Notes: generated from the sequence alone by a model not told the origin. A stretch of 64,000 nt of DNA from Takakia lepidozioides (GCA_030704615.1 CM060732.1:57023053-57087052); one strand, 5' to 3'. Shown: positions 34,955 to 47,422, numbered from the stretch's first letter. Program-made: numbers and translations.

Positions 34955-35230
34955 TGTCATGGTTTTGTTTGTGATTAGTTAGAAATAGTTATTTCTAGCT
35001 AATTAGGACATTATACATTTATATTTGGCATTGGGACTTCATTTGGTTCCATGTGCCAAGTGAGGTAGCGAACCTCATTTGGGACGTGGAGAGGTTATCT
35101 CCACATGAGACGTAGGCAAGCTCGTCTTCTTCTAGTCAAGCCTCCCGAGGCCTCTCTCGCCACTATAGCTCTAGTACTTGAGATGGAGAGTAGGTGAGGT
35201 CTGTATGGTGGAGTTATTTAGCAAAGGTGT
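34955..35230 (+). repeat. A1 terminal repeat, first part
   Basis: It begins TGTCATGGTTTTG and is about 94% alike to 52,278-52,554 by eye, with one 10-bp length difference. It is interrupted at 35,230 by the chromovirus and continues at 42,615-42,676. Unlike the 3' end, it is not followed by a B block: the internal region starts directly with CTAGAAGAAGACC. Confidence 0.9.
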
Positions 35231-36138
35231 TGTCACGGACATAGCCCAGAGGAACTTACCAGGAGTAAATATCAGAAGTTACCATGACTTACCGTGATTT
35301 ACCATGATTTACCGTGATTTACCATTACTTATCATGTTACCGGGAGTTTACCAAATTACCAAGAGTAACTTGGAAAAATTGCTCAGGAAGCTTCTTTTGG
35401 AAGAAACTTCTCCATCAAGATACCTCCTTTGTTTAAGGAAGCTTCTCCATCAAGAAACCTTTGTTTAAGGAAACTTCTCCATCAAAAAATCTTTGTTTAA
35501 CCCTGGAAAATTCTCCATCAAGAAACCTCATTTGGGGAAGCCTCTTAGGGAACCTCCTAGTAGCCAGTATATATAGGAGGCGAGACTGGATACTCTTCAG
35601 TCTCGCCAACACCAGTTCAAGCTACTCTTGTTTCTAGTTCCCAGTACTCTAGCCAGTTTCCAGTATCTGGTACTCCAGTCCAGTTTCCAGCATTCCAGTA
35701 TTCAAGTCATGTTCCAATATCTTGTACTCTTGTTTATTGTTATAAAGATCGTATTGATTCATATTTACTCATTATGCATACGGCCACGCCAACCTTGACT
35801 TCTTGTCTAGTCTTGTACCTCTAGTCTGATATCTTGTTTGTGTTCAGTCATGTTCTTGTCCTTGACAATAGCTACTCTTGTTTCCAGTTCCCAGTACTCC
35901 AGTCTAGTTCCCAGTACTCTAGCCCAGTTTCCAGTATCTGGTACTCCAGTCCAGTTTCCAGCATTACAGTATTCAAGTCATGTTCCAATATCTTGTACTC
36001 TTGTTCATTGTTATAAAGATCGTCTTGATTCATATTTACTCATCGTGCATACGGCCATGCCGACCTTGACTTCTTGTCTAGTCTTGTACCACTAGTCTGA
36101 TCTCTTGTTTATGTTCAGTCACGTTCTTGTCCTTGACA
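35231..36138 (+). repeat. Chromovirus 5' LTR with internal 250-bp duplication
   Basis: A TATATATA box lies at 35,568-35,575. From 35,621 the downstream half is duplicated in tandem: GCTACTCTTG...CCTTGACA occurs at 35,621-35,870 and 35,871-36,138. A tract of TTCTCCATCAAGAAACC repeats (about 35,410-35,530) is missing from the 3' LTR. Internal sequence resumes with GTTTGGCGAGAC, whose tRNA match I could not assign. Confidence 0.93.
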
Positions 36139-36176
36139 GTTTGGCGAGACTAAAGTTTGTTCCTTAGTTAGTTAAG

Positions 36177-37170
36177 ATGAAAGACACATTTGCGGAAATG
36201 GTCGCCACATCGCAGAGTCTTCAGCTCCAGATGCAAGAACTTCGTGCCTCTACTACCCAACTACAAGTTGATCAGTCTCAAGATCTTGGCAATGCTCTCA
36301 ACAATTTGCAACAACAAATTTCAGAGTTGAAAAGTCGAATAATGGATCTTTAACCTTACGAGTCTCTACTACAACAAATCCTACTGCAACGGTTCCTCCA
36401 AATCTTCAATAGATTACAAAGGAACCAAAGGTCAGCATGCCCGAAAAATTTGATGGGACGAGATCAAGATTTCGCGGTTTTGTTCAACAAGTACGGTTGT
36501 TCCTATGACTACATCCACAACGCTACCCCGATGAAGGTATTCAAGTGGGATTCGTGGGCACCCTTCTATCAGGTACTGTCCTATCTTGGTTTGCACCGCT
36601 ATTAGAGAAAAATTCGCATTTACTATACAATTTTGAAGCGTTAATGTCCGAGTTCACTGTAACGTTTGGAGAGAATGATAGAGAGAGAGTTGCAGAGACA
36701 AAGATGTGAAATCTTCGACAAGGAGCACGTTCAGCTTCCGTTTATGCTGCCGAATTTTGAAAACTTGCGTGCGACCTCGACTGGAATGAGAAGAGTCTCA
36801 TTAGTCAGTTTCGATATTGCCTTAAAGAGGATGTAAAAGATTTGGTGCTGACAATGTCAAACGTGAGTACACTGAGCGAATTCATCACCCAAATCATTGC
36901 ATACGATAATCGTTTGTTCGAAAGACATCAAGAGAAGCGATCTGGATGGTCGACGACGCACCATGCCGCTGCTACCACGGCACCAAACACAACGATCCAT
37001 CAGACATCCGGTAATGATCCTATGCAGATTGATGCTGTCTGATTCAAGCCATTGACGCCACAAGAAAAACAAAGACGGCGCTCAAATGGATTATATCCTT
37101 ATTGCGGAGGAGATGATCACATAGCATTAAACTGCCCCAACAAGAAAAGATTCAAAGCTCGGGGCACAAC
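36177..37170 (+). pseudogene. Chromovirus gag
   Basis: The N-terminal coiled-coil segment starts at the ATG 36,177 and stops at 36,353. The retrotransposon gag domain follows (MPEKFDGTRSRFRGFVQQV to about 37,040), with several stops. The zinc knuckle at about 37,100 reads YPYCGGDDHIALNC: its first cysteine has become tyrosine, and the rest of CX2CX4HX4C is intact. Confidence 0.85.
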
Positions 37171-37218
37171 TCCAGTGTCCGATACGAGGAGGTCGGAAAA
37201 TGAAGATGTCCAGTCACA

Positions 37219-38614
37219 GTGTGGACCATGCGGCTGGACGCCCCAAATTCCTCACCAAAAAAAAATCTCTTTCTACCTCCAGACCCTATACCTTATTTCA
37301 CAGTTCCAGTAAAGATCAGGATGCAAAATCGAGATATCTCTGTAGAAACACTTTTGGACTCAGGCGCTTCAACATGTTTTATTGACAAAGACTTTGCGAA
37401 GCAACACAATTTAACGCTCGTAAGAAAGAAATTCTCGGCCCCTGTTGAAGTCATCGATGGACGACCGTTAGCGTCAGGAAATATTGACCATGAAACTTGA
37501 CCCCTTAAAGTGAAGCTTAAAAATCAAGCATTACAGATTGTTTTCAATGTCATCCAATCTCCAACGAATCCTATGATCCTTGGACTTCCCTGGTTTGTAC
37601 TTCATAATCCTGACATCGACTGGCGATCACGAAAAATTCTGGCAAGACAAAAATGCAAAAGTACCAAAGGTATTCAATCCCTGTTTCTTAGAGCTGGAGC
37701 CTTCATGAGAGCTACGAAGAAAGACGCGACATTTGCACTTTATGCGACTCCGATCAAAACCACAACAGACCAAGGTACTTCGACATTACCCACTTAATAT
37801 CAAGATTTCAAGGATGTCTTCGAGAAGAAAAATGCAGACATGTTGCCAGAACATCGACCTTATGGATTGTGCAATTGAGTTGCAAAAATGAGCTCAACCA
37901 CCATTCGGCCCGATCTACAATTTATCTCAGACGGAGCTGGCTGCTTTATGCAAATATATTGATGAAAATTTGTCAAAGAATTTCATTCGACATTCGAAAT
38001 CACCCGCGGGAGCACCTACCTTATTTGTGAAGAAGAAGGACGGATCGTTACGCATGTGTGTGGACTATCGTGGGCTCAACATAGTCACCCTAAAAAATCG
38101 TTACCCACTACCGCTGATTTCTGGACTCCTCAAACAACTTGGACGAGCAAATTTTTCACAAAGATCGACTTGAGAGGAGCTTACAACCTTGTTACGAATA
38201 AAAGAAGGAGACGAATAGAAGACTGTTTTTCACACAAGGTACGGACATTTCGAATACAGTGTTATGCCTTTCGGTCTTACAAATGCTCCAGCAATTTTTC
38301 AACACATGATGAATGACATCTTTCGAGAATTTTTAGATGACTTTGTAGTCATCTATTTGGACGACATTTTGATATTTTCACAGAATGAAGAAGAACATGG
38401 TCGCCATGTACGCCTTGTCCTTGATAAATTGAGAGAAAAAAGACTATACGCCAAGTTGGAAAAATGTCTTTTTCCACCGTCAAATTTTTGGGCTACATTA
38501 TTTCCGACAAATGAGTCTTTATGGATCAAAAGAAAATACAAACCATCATCAAGTGGATTAAACCAACTTCGGTCCGAGATGTACAATATTCAAATTTGTA
38601 TAGAATCTTCATGA
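37219..38614 (+). pseudogene. Chromovirus protease and reverse transcriptase
   Basis: The protease has LLDSGASTCFID and the second-half motif MILGLPWF. RT has [25 protein letters not shown], a frameshifted KIDLRGAYN block, [13 protein letters not shown] and catalytic YLDD (near 38,355). Homology stops around 38,600, where foreign sequence begins. Confidence 0.92.
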
Positions 38615-39282
38615 TGATGGAGCCAGAAGGAAGACATAACAAAATACATAGGGAAGTATGACTTACAAATCAACGCATTTTTTAGAGGAAGTCATCTCCG
38701 GTAGAGTACAACTACGCCAAAGAGCATGGTTGACAATCCCTCATGAAGAACATGGCCAACACGGAGGGGATAAGTGCACTATAGGGCACTAGTATGGATG
38801 AGGGCGGGGGTCATGGCGAGGGATTGGATGAGAACTCTGTGGGACTTAGGGGAACGCCGCCTCCTTTAGGTGCTCTGGCAAAGGGCGCGGAGTCATCAGG
38901 CTCATCGGATAGCTCTGAGTCCTCCACTGAGGATGAGGATGAGGATGACTAGTCCTAGTCCATGTAGGTCCTAGGGTCAGCCTACTGAACCCTTGTGAGC
39001 TTTTCAGCTCATTTCTTGTAAATATATTTCCATCTTTCCATCTTCCATCTTATTCATGTGTCGCACCATCCTCACCCTCGATTCATGCTTACTCAATTGT
39101 GTACCTGCTAAATAAGGAAAATAGAAGCTATAAGGTCTCCCATCCCCCAAAACAAAACCAAGCCAAAAACAAAAACCACCCCCAATTCACCCCCAAAATC
39201 AATGCCCAACCCCCCCCCCCCCCCCACCAAGCTGGCCTCGTGACTGCAGGGTATTGGAATTGACGACGTGTTTTTTTTACGA
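38600..39282. other. Foreign insert between RT and RNase H of the chromovirus
   Basis: About 0.68 kb replaces the RT thumb/connection. It holds a 52-codon frame (38,794-38,952) ending in an acidic tail SSGSSDSSESSTEDEDEDD and then a stop, a 3'-UTR-like segment with TTGTAAATATATTTCC, and a C-rich low-complexity tract with about 18 Cs near 39,215. The tail resembles the end of a transposase or nuclear protein ORF, but I cannot assign it. Confidence 0.6.
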
Positions 39283-39760
39283 GGGTCACAAGTATTTGAA
39301 AGGCTGAAGCAAGCATTTACAACGGCTTCAATACTGATACATGTAAACCCATCTAAACCATTCTTGTTGGAAGCAGATGCATCGGACTTTGCACTTGTCG
39401 CGGTACTCTCTTAATATGGTATAGATGGCCGACTCCACCTTATTGGTTTTCGTTCTCGCAAATTTTCCGTTGCGGAGATCAATTATGAAATCCATGACAA
39501 AGAACTTCTAGCGATTATCGATGATTTTGAAGAGTGGCGTCATCTTTTGGAGGGAGCTAAACATCAGGTCACTGTCTATACCGATCACAAAAACCTCGAG
39601 TATTTTATGAGTGCTCGTGTTTTGAATCGACGACAAGCGAGATGAAGTATGTCACTAGCAAGGTTTGATTTTGTTATTACCTACCGTTCCGGATATCTTC
39701 AAGGAAAACCAGATGCTCTTTCTCGACGATCGTATCTTGCGCCAAAAGAAAGGGATGCAG
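39283..39760 (+). pseudogene. Chromovirus RNase H
   Basis: It shows FERLKQAFTTASIL, EADASDFALVAVLS then a stop, [32 protein letters not shown], and PDALSRRS at the end. The catalytic carboxylates D, E, D are all visible. A TAG near 39,645 interrupts it. Confidence 0.88.
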
Positions 39761-39969
39761 CTTTTGACCAACAGAAATCCATCATCTTGAAATCAGCAAA
39801 TCTCCAATTGAATATGTTATCCATCGTCACCTATGACGATGTAGAGATCATAAAGGAGATTCAGGAAGCACTGAAGAGTGATCAATTTGCTACGACACTA
39901 CGAAGTCAACTAAATCGACCTCGAGACAACCCACATGTTACAAACGACTTCGAATTCAAAGATGGCTTA

Positions 39970-41215
39970 CTTTATTTCTAGGGACTTCTCTAGGTACGTC
40001 CAGGACCTACACGACTTCAAATTCTTCAAACATGTCATGATCTTCCGGCTGCAGGATATTTCGGCTTCAACAAACAATGGAATTGATATCCAGGGACCAT
40101 TGGTGGCCGCAGATGTGGAAACTCGTGAAAGAATTTATAAAATCTTGCAACACGTGTGCTAGAGCGAAGGGACCACGACATCAACCTTACGGCCTTCTTC
40201 AACCATTACCCATTCCCAAGGGCCCATGGTCATCCGTGTCTATGGACTTTATTACAGATCTTCCAATTTCCAAGACCACTGATTCAATCCTTGTTATTGT
40301 AGATCATTTTCCAAAGATGACACATTTCATTCCATGTAATATGACGGTTACCTATGATGTAATATCTACCGCATTCATGGACTCCCGAAGGACATCGTAT
40401 CTGATCGAGGACTACAGTTCATATCAAATTTCTGGAGGGGATTATTTCACATATTGGATACTAAGATCAACCTCTCTACAGCTAATCATCCACAGACTGA
40501 TGGTCAAACCGAACGTGTAAACCAGATTTTGGAGCATTATCTTTGTTGTACAATAAATTATCACCAAGATAATTGGACGGACCTTCTATCATTGGCTGAG
40601 TTTGCCTACAACAACACTGTAAATTCTTCGACCAAGCAAACTCCATTTTTCTCCAATTATGGTCATCATCCTTGAGCAAACCTTTTCCACATGAAGACTG
40701 TTGGAAGCCCTGCTGCAGAAAACCTTGCTTCTTGCTATGATTCACAAAGAGCTTATATTTCACCTCGTAGAAGCTCAAAAACAATACAAGGAGTATGCAG
40801 ATCAACGCACCAACTCCAACCCCAGTTCAAGGTCGGAGATCGTGTGTGGCTTCTTCGACGGGACATACAAACCTCACGACCATCAAGGAAGTTGGATTAT
40901 CAACGCCTGGGACCATTCAAAATTATTCGATAAATAAATCCGGTCAGTTTTCGACTTGAACTCCCACGAAGTATGCGCATCCATCCAGTCTTTCATGTTT
41001 CATTATTGGAGTTGTATTATCCATCAAATATTCTAGGGAGAGTCTCCGTACCACCTCCACCAATCGAAGTTAATCAGGAAATTGAGTATGAAGTCGACAA
41101 AGTCTTAGACTCTCGTATCAAGTATAAACGTCTTGAGTATTTCGTACATTGGAAAGGCTACGACATCAACGAACGAACGTGGGAAACCTTCATCCAACCT
41201 CGCCAATACATCTGA
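39970..41215 (+). pseudogene. Chromovirus integrase with C-terminal chromodomain
   Basis: A partial HHCC region (CNTCARAKGPRHQP) is followed by the core, MDFITDLPISKTTDS with the first D, a frameshifted second D block, [14 protein letters not shown] with the E, and the FAYNN block. The chromodomain occupies about 41,080-41,215, with YEVDKVLDSRI, YFVHWKGYD and ERTWE. Chromodomains bind methylated histone H3 and steer integration to heterochromatin. Frameshifts occur near 40,160, 40,400 and 40,680. Confidence 0.92.
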
Positions 41216-41876
41216 CAAAGTCCAAGAGTTTCATCAACGATATCCAGCTAAGCCCCGAGCTTCACGTCAATAAGATGTCACAACGATGATGTCAGCCAAG
41301 TTAGCTTCAAGGTGAAGACTCCACATTCAATGTATCTGATACACACTAAGGATGGAGGAGCAGCACACATCAGTATATATAGTTACACTTCCAGTACTCT
41401 TGCATCTTGTATTGGCAACATGGAGTCATAGGAACCAGATACATTGGAGCTGTCGCTTATCCAACTACCAGATCAGCCGTTCCGACTCTCACGACCTTCA
41501 ACATCACGCCGACGCTCTTGAGACGATGGGCCACCAATGCGACGCGTACTTCCTCGTTTGGACCCCGTACAACGACAAGTGGAGCCTACTCGAAGTCTAA
41601 TAATTCTGTTGGAAGTTGAGGCTTCGGACCCAGAGGGCAACGAAATCATGTTTGAAGGCAGCTTCGAAAATCAAAATGCTCAAATCTCTGCGTGGTCCAA
41701 AGTTCAAGGTGTTGGACACTATCGATGGTTGCAAGGACCTATAAATCATTTGAGTCAAGAACGAACAGCCGAATACTTGGCTAGTACCATTCGCCAGATT
41801 TTGGATTTTCTCCAACTCTAAGCAAGTCCAAGATTTTACCGCTCCTCGAGGAACTCGGCGCTAGAGGAGGGGGCGA

Positions 41877-42609
41877 TGTCACGGACATAGCCCAGAATAA
41901 CTTACCAGGAGTAAATACCAGAAGTTACCAAGTTACCATGTTACCGGAAGTTACCATGACTTACCGTGATTTACCATGATCTACCATGATTTACCATTAC
42001 TTACCATGTTACCGGGAGTTTACCAAATTACCAAAAATAACTTAGGAAAGTAGCCAGTATATATAGGAGGCGAGATTGGACACTCTTCAGTTTCGCCAAC
42101 ACCAGTTCAAGCTACTCTTGTTTCCAGTTCCCAGTACTCTAGCCCAGTTTCCAGTATCTAGTACTCCAGTCCAGTTTCCAGCATTCCAATATTCAAGTCA
42201 TGTTCCAATATCTTGTACTCTTGTTTATTGTTATAAAGATCGTCTTGATTCTTATTTACTTATCGTGCATACGGCCACGCCGACCTTGACTTCTTGTCTA
42301 GTCTTGTACCTCTAGTCTGATATCTTGTTTGTGTTCAGTTATGTTCTTGTCCTTGACAATAGCTACTTTTGTTTCCAGTTCCCAGTACTCTAGCCCAGTT
42401 TCCAGTATCTGGTACTCCATTCCAGTTTCCAGCATTCAAGTATTCAAGTCATGTTCCAATATCTTGTACTCTTGTTCATTGTTATAAAGATCGTCTTGAT
42501 TCCTACTTACTCATCGTGCATACGGCCACGCCGACCTTGACTTCTTGTCTAGTCTTGTACCTCTAGTCTGATCTCTTGTTTGTGTTCAGTCATGTTCTTG
42601 TCCTTGACA
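41877..42609 (+). repeat. Chromovirus 3' LTR
   Basis: Same ends and same internal duplication as the 5' LTR (units from 42,111 and 42,362). About 160 bp of the TTCTCCATCAAG tract is missing upstream of the TATA box at 42,058-42,065. Confidence 0.93.
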
Positions 42610-42614
42610 GGTGC

Positions 42615-42676
42615 CATTAGCTTGAGTTATATAACGTGATAGAGTGGTTTCTCCTCTTTTCACCATTTCCATATCA
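42615..42676 (+). repeat. A1 terminal repeat, second part
   Basis: It continues A1 after the chromovirus: CATTAGCTTGAGTTATATAA through CATTTCCATATCA, matching 52,567-52,629. The next bases (CTAGAAGAAGACC) are internal. Confidence 0.9.
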
Positions 42677-45222
42677 CTAGAAGAAGACCTGCTTACATCG
42701 ATGAGTGCAAGGTGTTAGCATAGTTAGCACTTGTGTGGATGAGAGCTTGGTAGATAGCTCTTAAGTTACAAGGTGTTGTAGGGTTTGCAAGAGGAAAGCC
42801 TTGTGGTGTTTATTTACAAGATGAGGTCTTCAAGGAGAGCCCCATTGAAAAGTTTGTCTTGTGAAGAAGCTCTTGTTCTGCAAGCGTTGCAAGGTTTGAG
42901 GAGTTCAAGAAGAGCTCGGGTGTTAAGGGAGCAAGCGGTGCATGTGTGGAGCATGGTTTCAGCTTGTGGGAGTCTTCAACTTCAAGCTTAGGAGAGCTAT
43001 GAGTGCAGGTAGACATCTGATTTCTCTTTGGGGCAGTATTTGTAGAACATGCTTTGAGTTGGGGTTTCAATCCCAAGCTTGGGAAGAGCATGTCTATGGA
43101 AGTGGCAAGTGCAGGGCTGGATTAGGAGCTCTAAGAGGTGCACTATGGCTATAGAAGGAAGCACTATGAGTGCATGTGATGGCTAGAAGAGGGTATGCCA
43201 TAGAAAGCTCAACAGCTTGTTCTATGCTTGTTTCAATAAGTTCCATAGAGAAAGAGAGCTTGTTGTGTGGCAAATAGCTTGCTCAGGGAGTTAGAGGCAC
43301 TCTTGGTGGTCTATTGATGTTCAAGAAACCAAGAACAACACCTCTGGTTACTCCATAGAAGCCATAGCTCGTTGCAGCAATCGCAGAGGCGCAAACCCTA
43401 GCGTGGGAACGCTTGGGAACGCGTGTGAACTCCTTGGGAACTCAAGGGAACACGTGAGAACGCTTGGGAACTCGTGGGAACGTGTGAGGACGCGTGGGAA
43501 CATTGCCCCAGGATTGGGAGCATCGCCGTTGACCCATCGGATAAACTATTGAGCCAGTGGATGAAAATCGGCACTCCTGGATGAGAATCGGTCGCAGTGA
43601 ATGAAATCTGCACCAGTGGATGAAACCTTGGTATCGGATGAACTATTACACTATCGGATGAGAAATTGCAGCGACAGATGAAACTGCGTCAGCGGATGAA
43701 ATCGTGGCAGCAGATGAACTATCGTGCCATCAATTGCGGTGACGGATGAAACTGCCCCAGTGGATGAAATCGTGCCAGTGGATGAAATCTCGCACTTACG
43801 GTTGAACTATCGAGCCAAATGAAATATCGGACCTGCAGATGAGAAATCGAGGTTTTGGATGAAATTTGGTCAGTGACGGATGAAAAATTGACTGACTGTG
43901 AATATTTTTGGAACCTTATGGGGGCTTGTTTGAGGACTATTTGGGGTCTATTGAAGCCAATATCTTGCAGGCTTGTGGAGCCCGCTTGGGGCTGTTTGAA
44001 GGACTATTTGGGGTCCTTTGAGGCCAATGTTTGGCAAGCCTGTGGAGCCGTATGAGGGCTAGTTGGAGGACAATTGGAGGTCCTTGGAGGCCCATATTGG
44101 GAAGACTTATGGAGCTTTCTAAGAGCTCTTTGGGGGACTATTGGAGATCCTTGGGGACAAATACTTGGCAGATTTGAGGAGCTTCTTAAGGGGGAGGAGC
44201 TTCTTAAGGGCTGTTGGAGGACTGTTGGAGGTCCTTGGAGGCCAATACTTGGCAAATTTGAGGAGCTTCTTAAGGACTGTTGGAGGATTGTTGGAGGTCA
44301 TTGGAGGCCAATACTTGGCAGATTTGTTAAGCTTCTTAAGGGCTGTTTGGAGGACTCTTGGAGGTCCTTGGAGGTCTATATTAGGGGCTGATTGAGGGCA
44401 GATTTCAGAAGTTCATGGCAATAATTTAAGGGCTCCTAAGAGTTATTTGAGAGGTTATTTAAGGATAGTCTTATCTATTGTCGAGCAAGAGTGAGTGTGA
44501 AGATAGGGGGAGTAATGGGCTGAGAGCATTCTGGAGTTAGATATTGCCTTAGCTTGCCTTCTCTATAGTCTTCCATCATTCTTATAGGCCAAAGCTTTTC
44601 CGTAAGTGGAGGCAGAGCTAGTTTGGATAGAGACTTGGCCATCTTGTAGGTTTATTGGAGCCGCAAGGAGATCGAATGATTTAAGGTGTGGGAGGTGTTG
44701 TTGTTTGAGTTTCATGTGTATGAATCCTCCTCCCACACATGCATGCTTGACTGTGTGTCATGCTAGTTTGGTTTGGGTGCTTACTTTTATAGGTGGTTGT
44801 GCCGGAAATATTGTGGACGGCCAACCCTAGCGCGTACTGTCGGTGGTGAGGCTGGGGTGATGACCAACAGACCATCATTGTTTCTCTTATGGTGAGGCTG
44901 GGTTGATGACCAGCAGACCATATGAGTGCCTGCGGTGGATGCAGATGCAGGTTCAGGTTAGGAATATAGTATTCCAAACCATAAGCCGCAACAGGTTCTC
45001 TACTCGGTTACCTTGTGGAAAGGGGGATTAGAGACAAGTTGATAGCCGATTTGAGTGTGAGTTTTCATCACGGAGGGGCCACCAGTTGCTGAGGAGAGTG
45101 CCAATACGAGCACCAGCGATATTAGTGGGTATACAAGACGAGGTGTGCGGTTTAGGCCACCTTCACCTTCAGTGTCTTCTGAGGAAGGTTCAGACTCATA
45201 GTTATGAGGATTCTCGCCGAGG
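42677..45222 (+). other. Leader of the DNMT element with three tandem arrays
   Basis: About 2.5 kb without a convincing ORF. Arrays: 43,402-43,505, short GGGAACGCGT-like units; about 43,530-43,880, imperfect units built on AGTGGATGAAATCG; and 43,915-44,400, about seven 66-bp units (GGACTGTTGGAGGTCCTTGG as core). The last array is open in several frames because its unit length is a multiple of three. Confidence 0.85.
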
Positions 45223-46440
45223 GTGCAAGCCATTTCCGTGCCATTGTTGTGGGATACGATGGAGGAAATGTATGGAGCTACTAAGGGGCCATGTCGGTAC
45301 TCTGGAACTGTGGGCACCATCGAGCTTGATTATTTCATACAGGAGTTTGATAGTTGGTGTGATTTGCAGCAGATGCGCAATCCACAACTATTTATGCCTT
45401 TTATGGCGTAGAAGGGGCTGTTTCAGCACCTTGAGGGGCCGCCTATGGATGACTACCATGAGTTTAGGCGGGGAAATGAGGTGGAGATTGAGGAGTGGTG
45501 ACAATATTGGTCACCTGACTATGTCTTCATCACTAGAGGCACAAGGGCAGCGGCGACACTAGCAGCTACACCAATATCCCCAACTGCAAGCACTAGTAGT
45601 GGGACAAGTAAAGATGGAGCTGGGAAATCCATTCAAGCTCATGCTGTAGCACCAGCACCCATGCCTGCCTTTAATCTAGTTATGGAGTTCTTCGAGGAGT
45701 TGAGGAGAAACTACCGGGGGATGAGGACGGAGAAATTGCGGAGCTTGCAAGAGTTCCAGCGCAAGCCTACTGAGAGTTTGAGGGAGGCTTACATGTGTAT
45801 GAGGTGATTGATACATATAAGCCAAGGAGTTACGGAAGCTCAAGTAATCCAATTATGATATGGGATATTGGATAGGGAGCTGAGGAGATTGGTGCGGGAT
45901 GCAACTCTCCTACAAGTGGCCCAACCCACCTTAGCAAACGTGTTTTTGCTGGCAGAGCGGATAGAGCTCAATATAGTGGAGGAGCAAGTGGTCATGGTGG
46001 GGTTTTGTAAGGAGACACAACGAAGTGGGGCTCCTAGCCAACAACAACCACTACCCCAACGTACTCAAGGTAACAAGGGGGCTCAGGCGAGGCCTAGAGA
46101 AGGACAGAGAAGATCTCAATTGCAGAGGTCACTTCCTCAGGCCAACAACAGTCGGGTTTGACATGCTGAGATTGTGGAGGACCCCATGTTAAGAGAGATT
46201 GCCCAGAGAGATGCAAAGGGCCGGCACAGGCACAGCCTACACAACTACAGTGTGGGCATTGTGACAAGTATAGGCATGAGGAGGCCCATTGTTATGACTT
46301 GCATCCTGAGCTACGGCCAGGCCAGTTCCAAAGGAACAACGAGGACGAGGCAATGTAGTCCAGAGAGGTAGAGGAGGCAGAGGTTGCAGTGGAGGTCATA
46401 ACCAAAACCAAGGAGCACAGGGTCAAGGCCAAGGTCATGA
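45223..46440 (+). pseudogene. DNMT element gag with two zinc knuckles
   Basis: Recognisable gag blocks are ELDYFIQEFDSWCDLQQ, FQHLEGPPMDDYHEFRRG and FQRKPTESLREAY. Near 46,164-46,300 two knuckles occur, C-x2-C-x3-H-x4-C and CGHCDKYRHEEAHC, followed by an RG/GQ-rich linker that runs into the pol frame. Stops (for example 45,409) and frameshifts near 46,150 and 46,335 break it. It resembles other Ty3/gypsy gags only in layout. Confidence 0.82.
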
Positions 46441-46447
46441 CCAAGAC

Positions 46448-47422
46448 ATGGTAGATAGGCTTGCCCAGCTAGAGCAACGTCTTGCTGCCATGGCCGCTAC
46501 TAATGTGGCGCCAGCTCCAAGGCCTGAGGTTCAAGCCCCACCTGCACAACCTCCTATGCCTAGGGAAGACCAGATTGGTATGGGCTTCATGTGTGGAGCC
46601 ACACTTGCTGGACCATTGCATGTGGACTCTGCAGCTGCTGTCACTCGAGTAGCAACTCGTGCTCCTGAGCCAAGAGGAGCGGATGTGGATTTTGATCCAC
46701 AAAGGGGGGAAGCAAATCGACAGACAAGGCTTCCACAGTCTTTCACATTGGATCAGGATGGTGTGTTTCAATTGGGTGCCCCAGCCGGGAGGAGGTATAG
46801 GCCACTGCGGGTCTTGTTGGACTCGGGAGCATAACCATCGATGTTGGGAAGAGCAGCAATTGCAGGCTTGGGCCTTACAGAGACAGATTTGGAGCCTTGC
46901 CCTTTCCAAATTCAAACATCTTTGGGCGGTTCAGAGAAGGCACGAGGGACTATATGCCATGAGCTCTTGATTCGATTGCAGCCGGATCATCCTACGGACT
47001 GCTTAGTCATGAGAGCTAAATCCATTGTTATGGACGCGATGTCTTATGATGTGCTTGTTGGTGGGGTGGTGTTATACCCCACGGGATTCACTCTGGACTT
47101 TTGGGAGGAAACGACATCTTACATGCTGGAATGGCAGTCAGGAGATGGCCGACGTGTACTGCTCCCAGTGCGGTTTATTGGGAATGTAGCGGTGGATCAT
47201 AGGAACATGATGCCCACATTGGCTGCATTTTCAGGGGTGGTGGCTTTGGATGGTGAGCTCTTGGAGGGCAATAGTCGTGCAAATGATAGGCCATCACCTG
47301 ATGAGGACAAACAATTGGCATACAAGGCTGATGTGCTTCCTCATGTGCCTGTGAATATTCCACTGTGGAGTACGGTTGGGAATTTGCATCGAGTAGCAAG
47401 CGAGTGTGTGCACCAAGCATGA
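46448..47422 (+). pseudogene. DNMT element linker and aspartic protease
   Basis: The start of the long pol frame. A Pro/Ala-rich linker with a short coiled coil (VDRLAQLEQRLAAMA) leads to the protease, with RVLLDSGA at about 46,815 (active-site D) and MSYDVLVGG as the second-half motif. Stops at 46,832-46,834 and 47,420-47,422 interrupt the same frame. The region after the protease up to 47,420 has no assigned domain. Confidence 0.85.

Larger units (their letters stand above)
35231..42609 (+). mobile_element. Ty3/gypsy chromovirus nested in A1
   Basis: LTRs at 35,231-36,138 and 41,877-42,609 start TGTCACGG and end TTGACA. The element is flanked by GGTGT (35,226-35,230) and GGTGC (42,610-42,614), a 5-bp target duplication with one change, and the empty site GGTGT is seen in A2 at about 52,563. 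Gag with CCHC, protease, RT, RNase H, integrase and a C-terminal chromodomain are all recognisable but broken by stops and frameshifts. The chromodomain makes it a chromovirus. A polypurine tract AGAGGAGGGGGCGA immediately precedes the 3' LTR. Confidence 0.95.

Noticed and set aside
36361-36780. CRISPR-like or regulatory repeat structure near the chromovirus gag
   Set aside because: No regular repeat-spacer pattern; the sequence translates as a decayed gag domain.
44004-44400. Overlapping ORFs on both strands
   Set aside because: They arise from the 66-bp tandem units, whose length is a multiple of three; no protein family resemblance.
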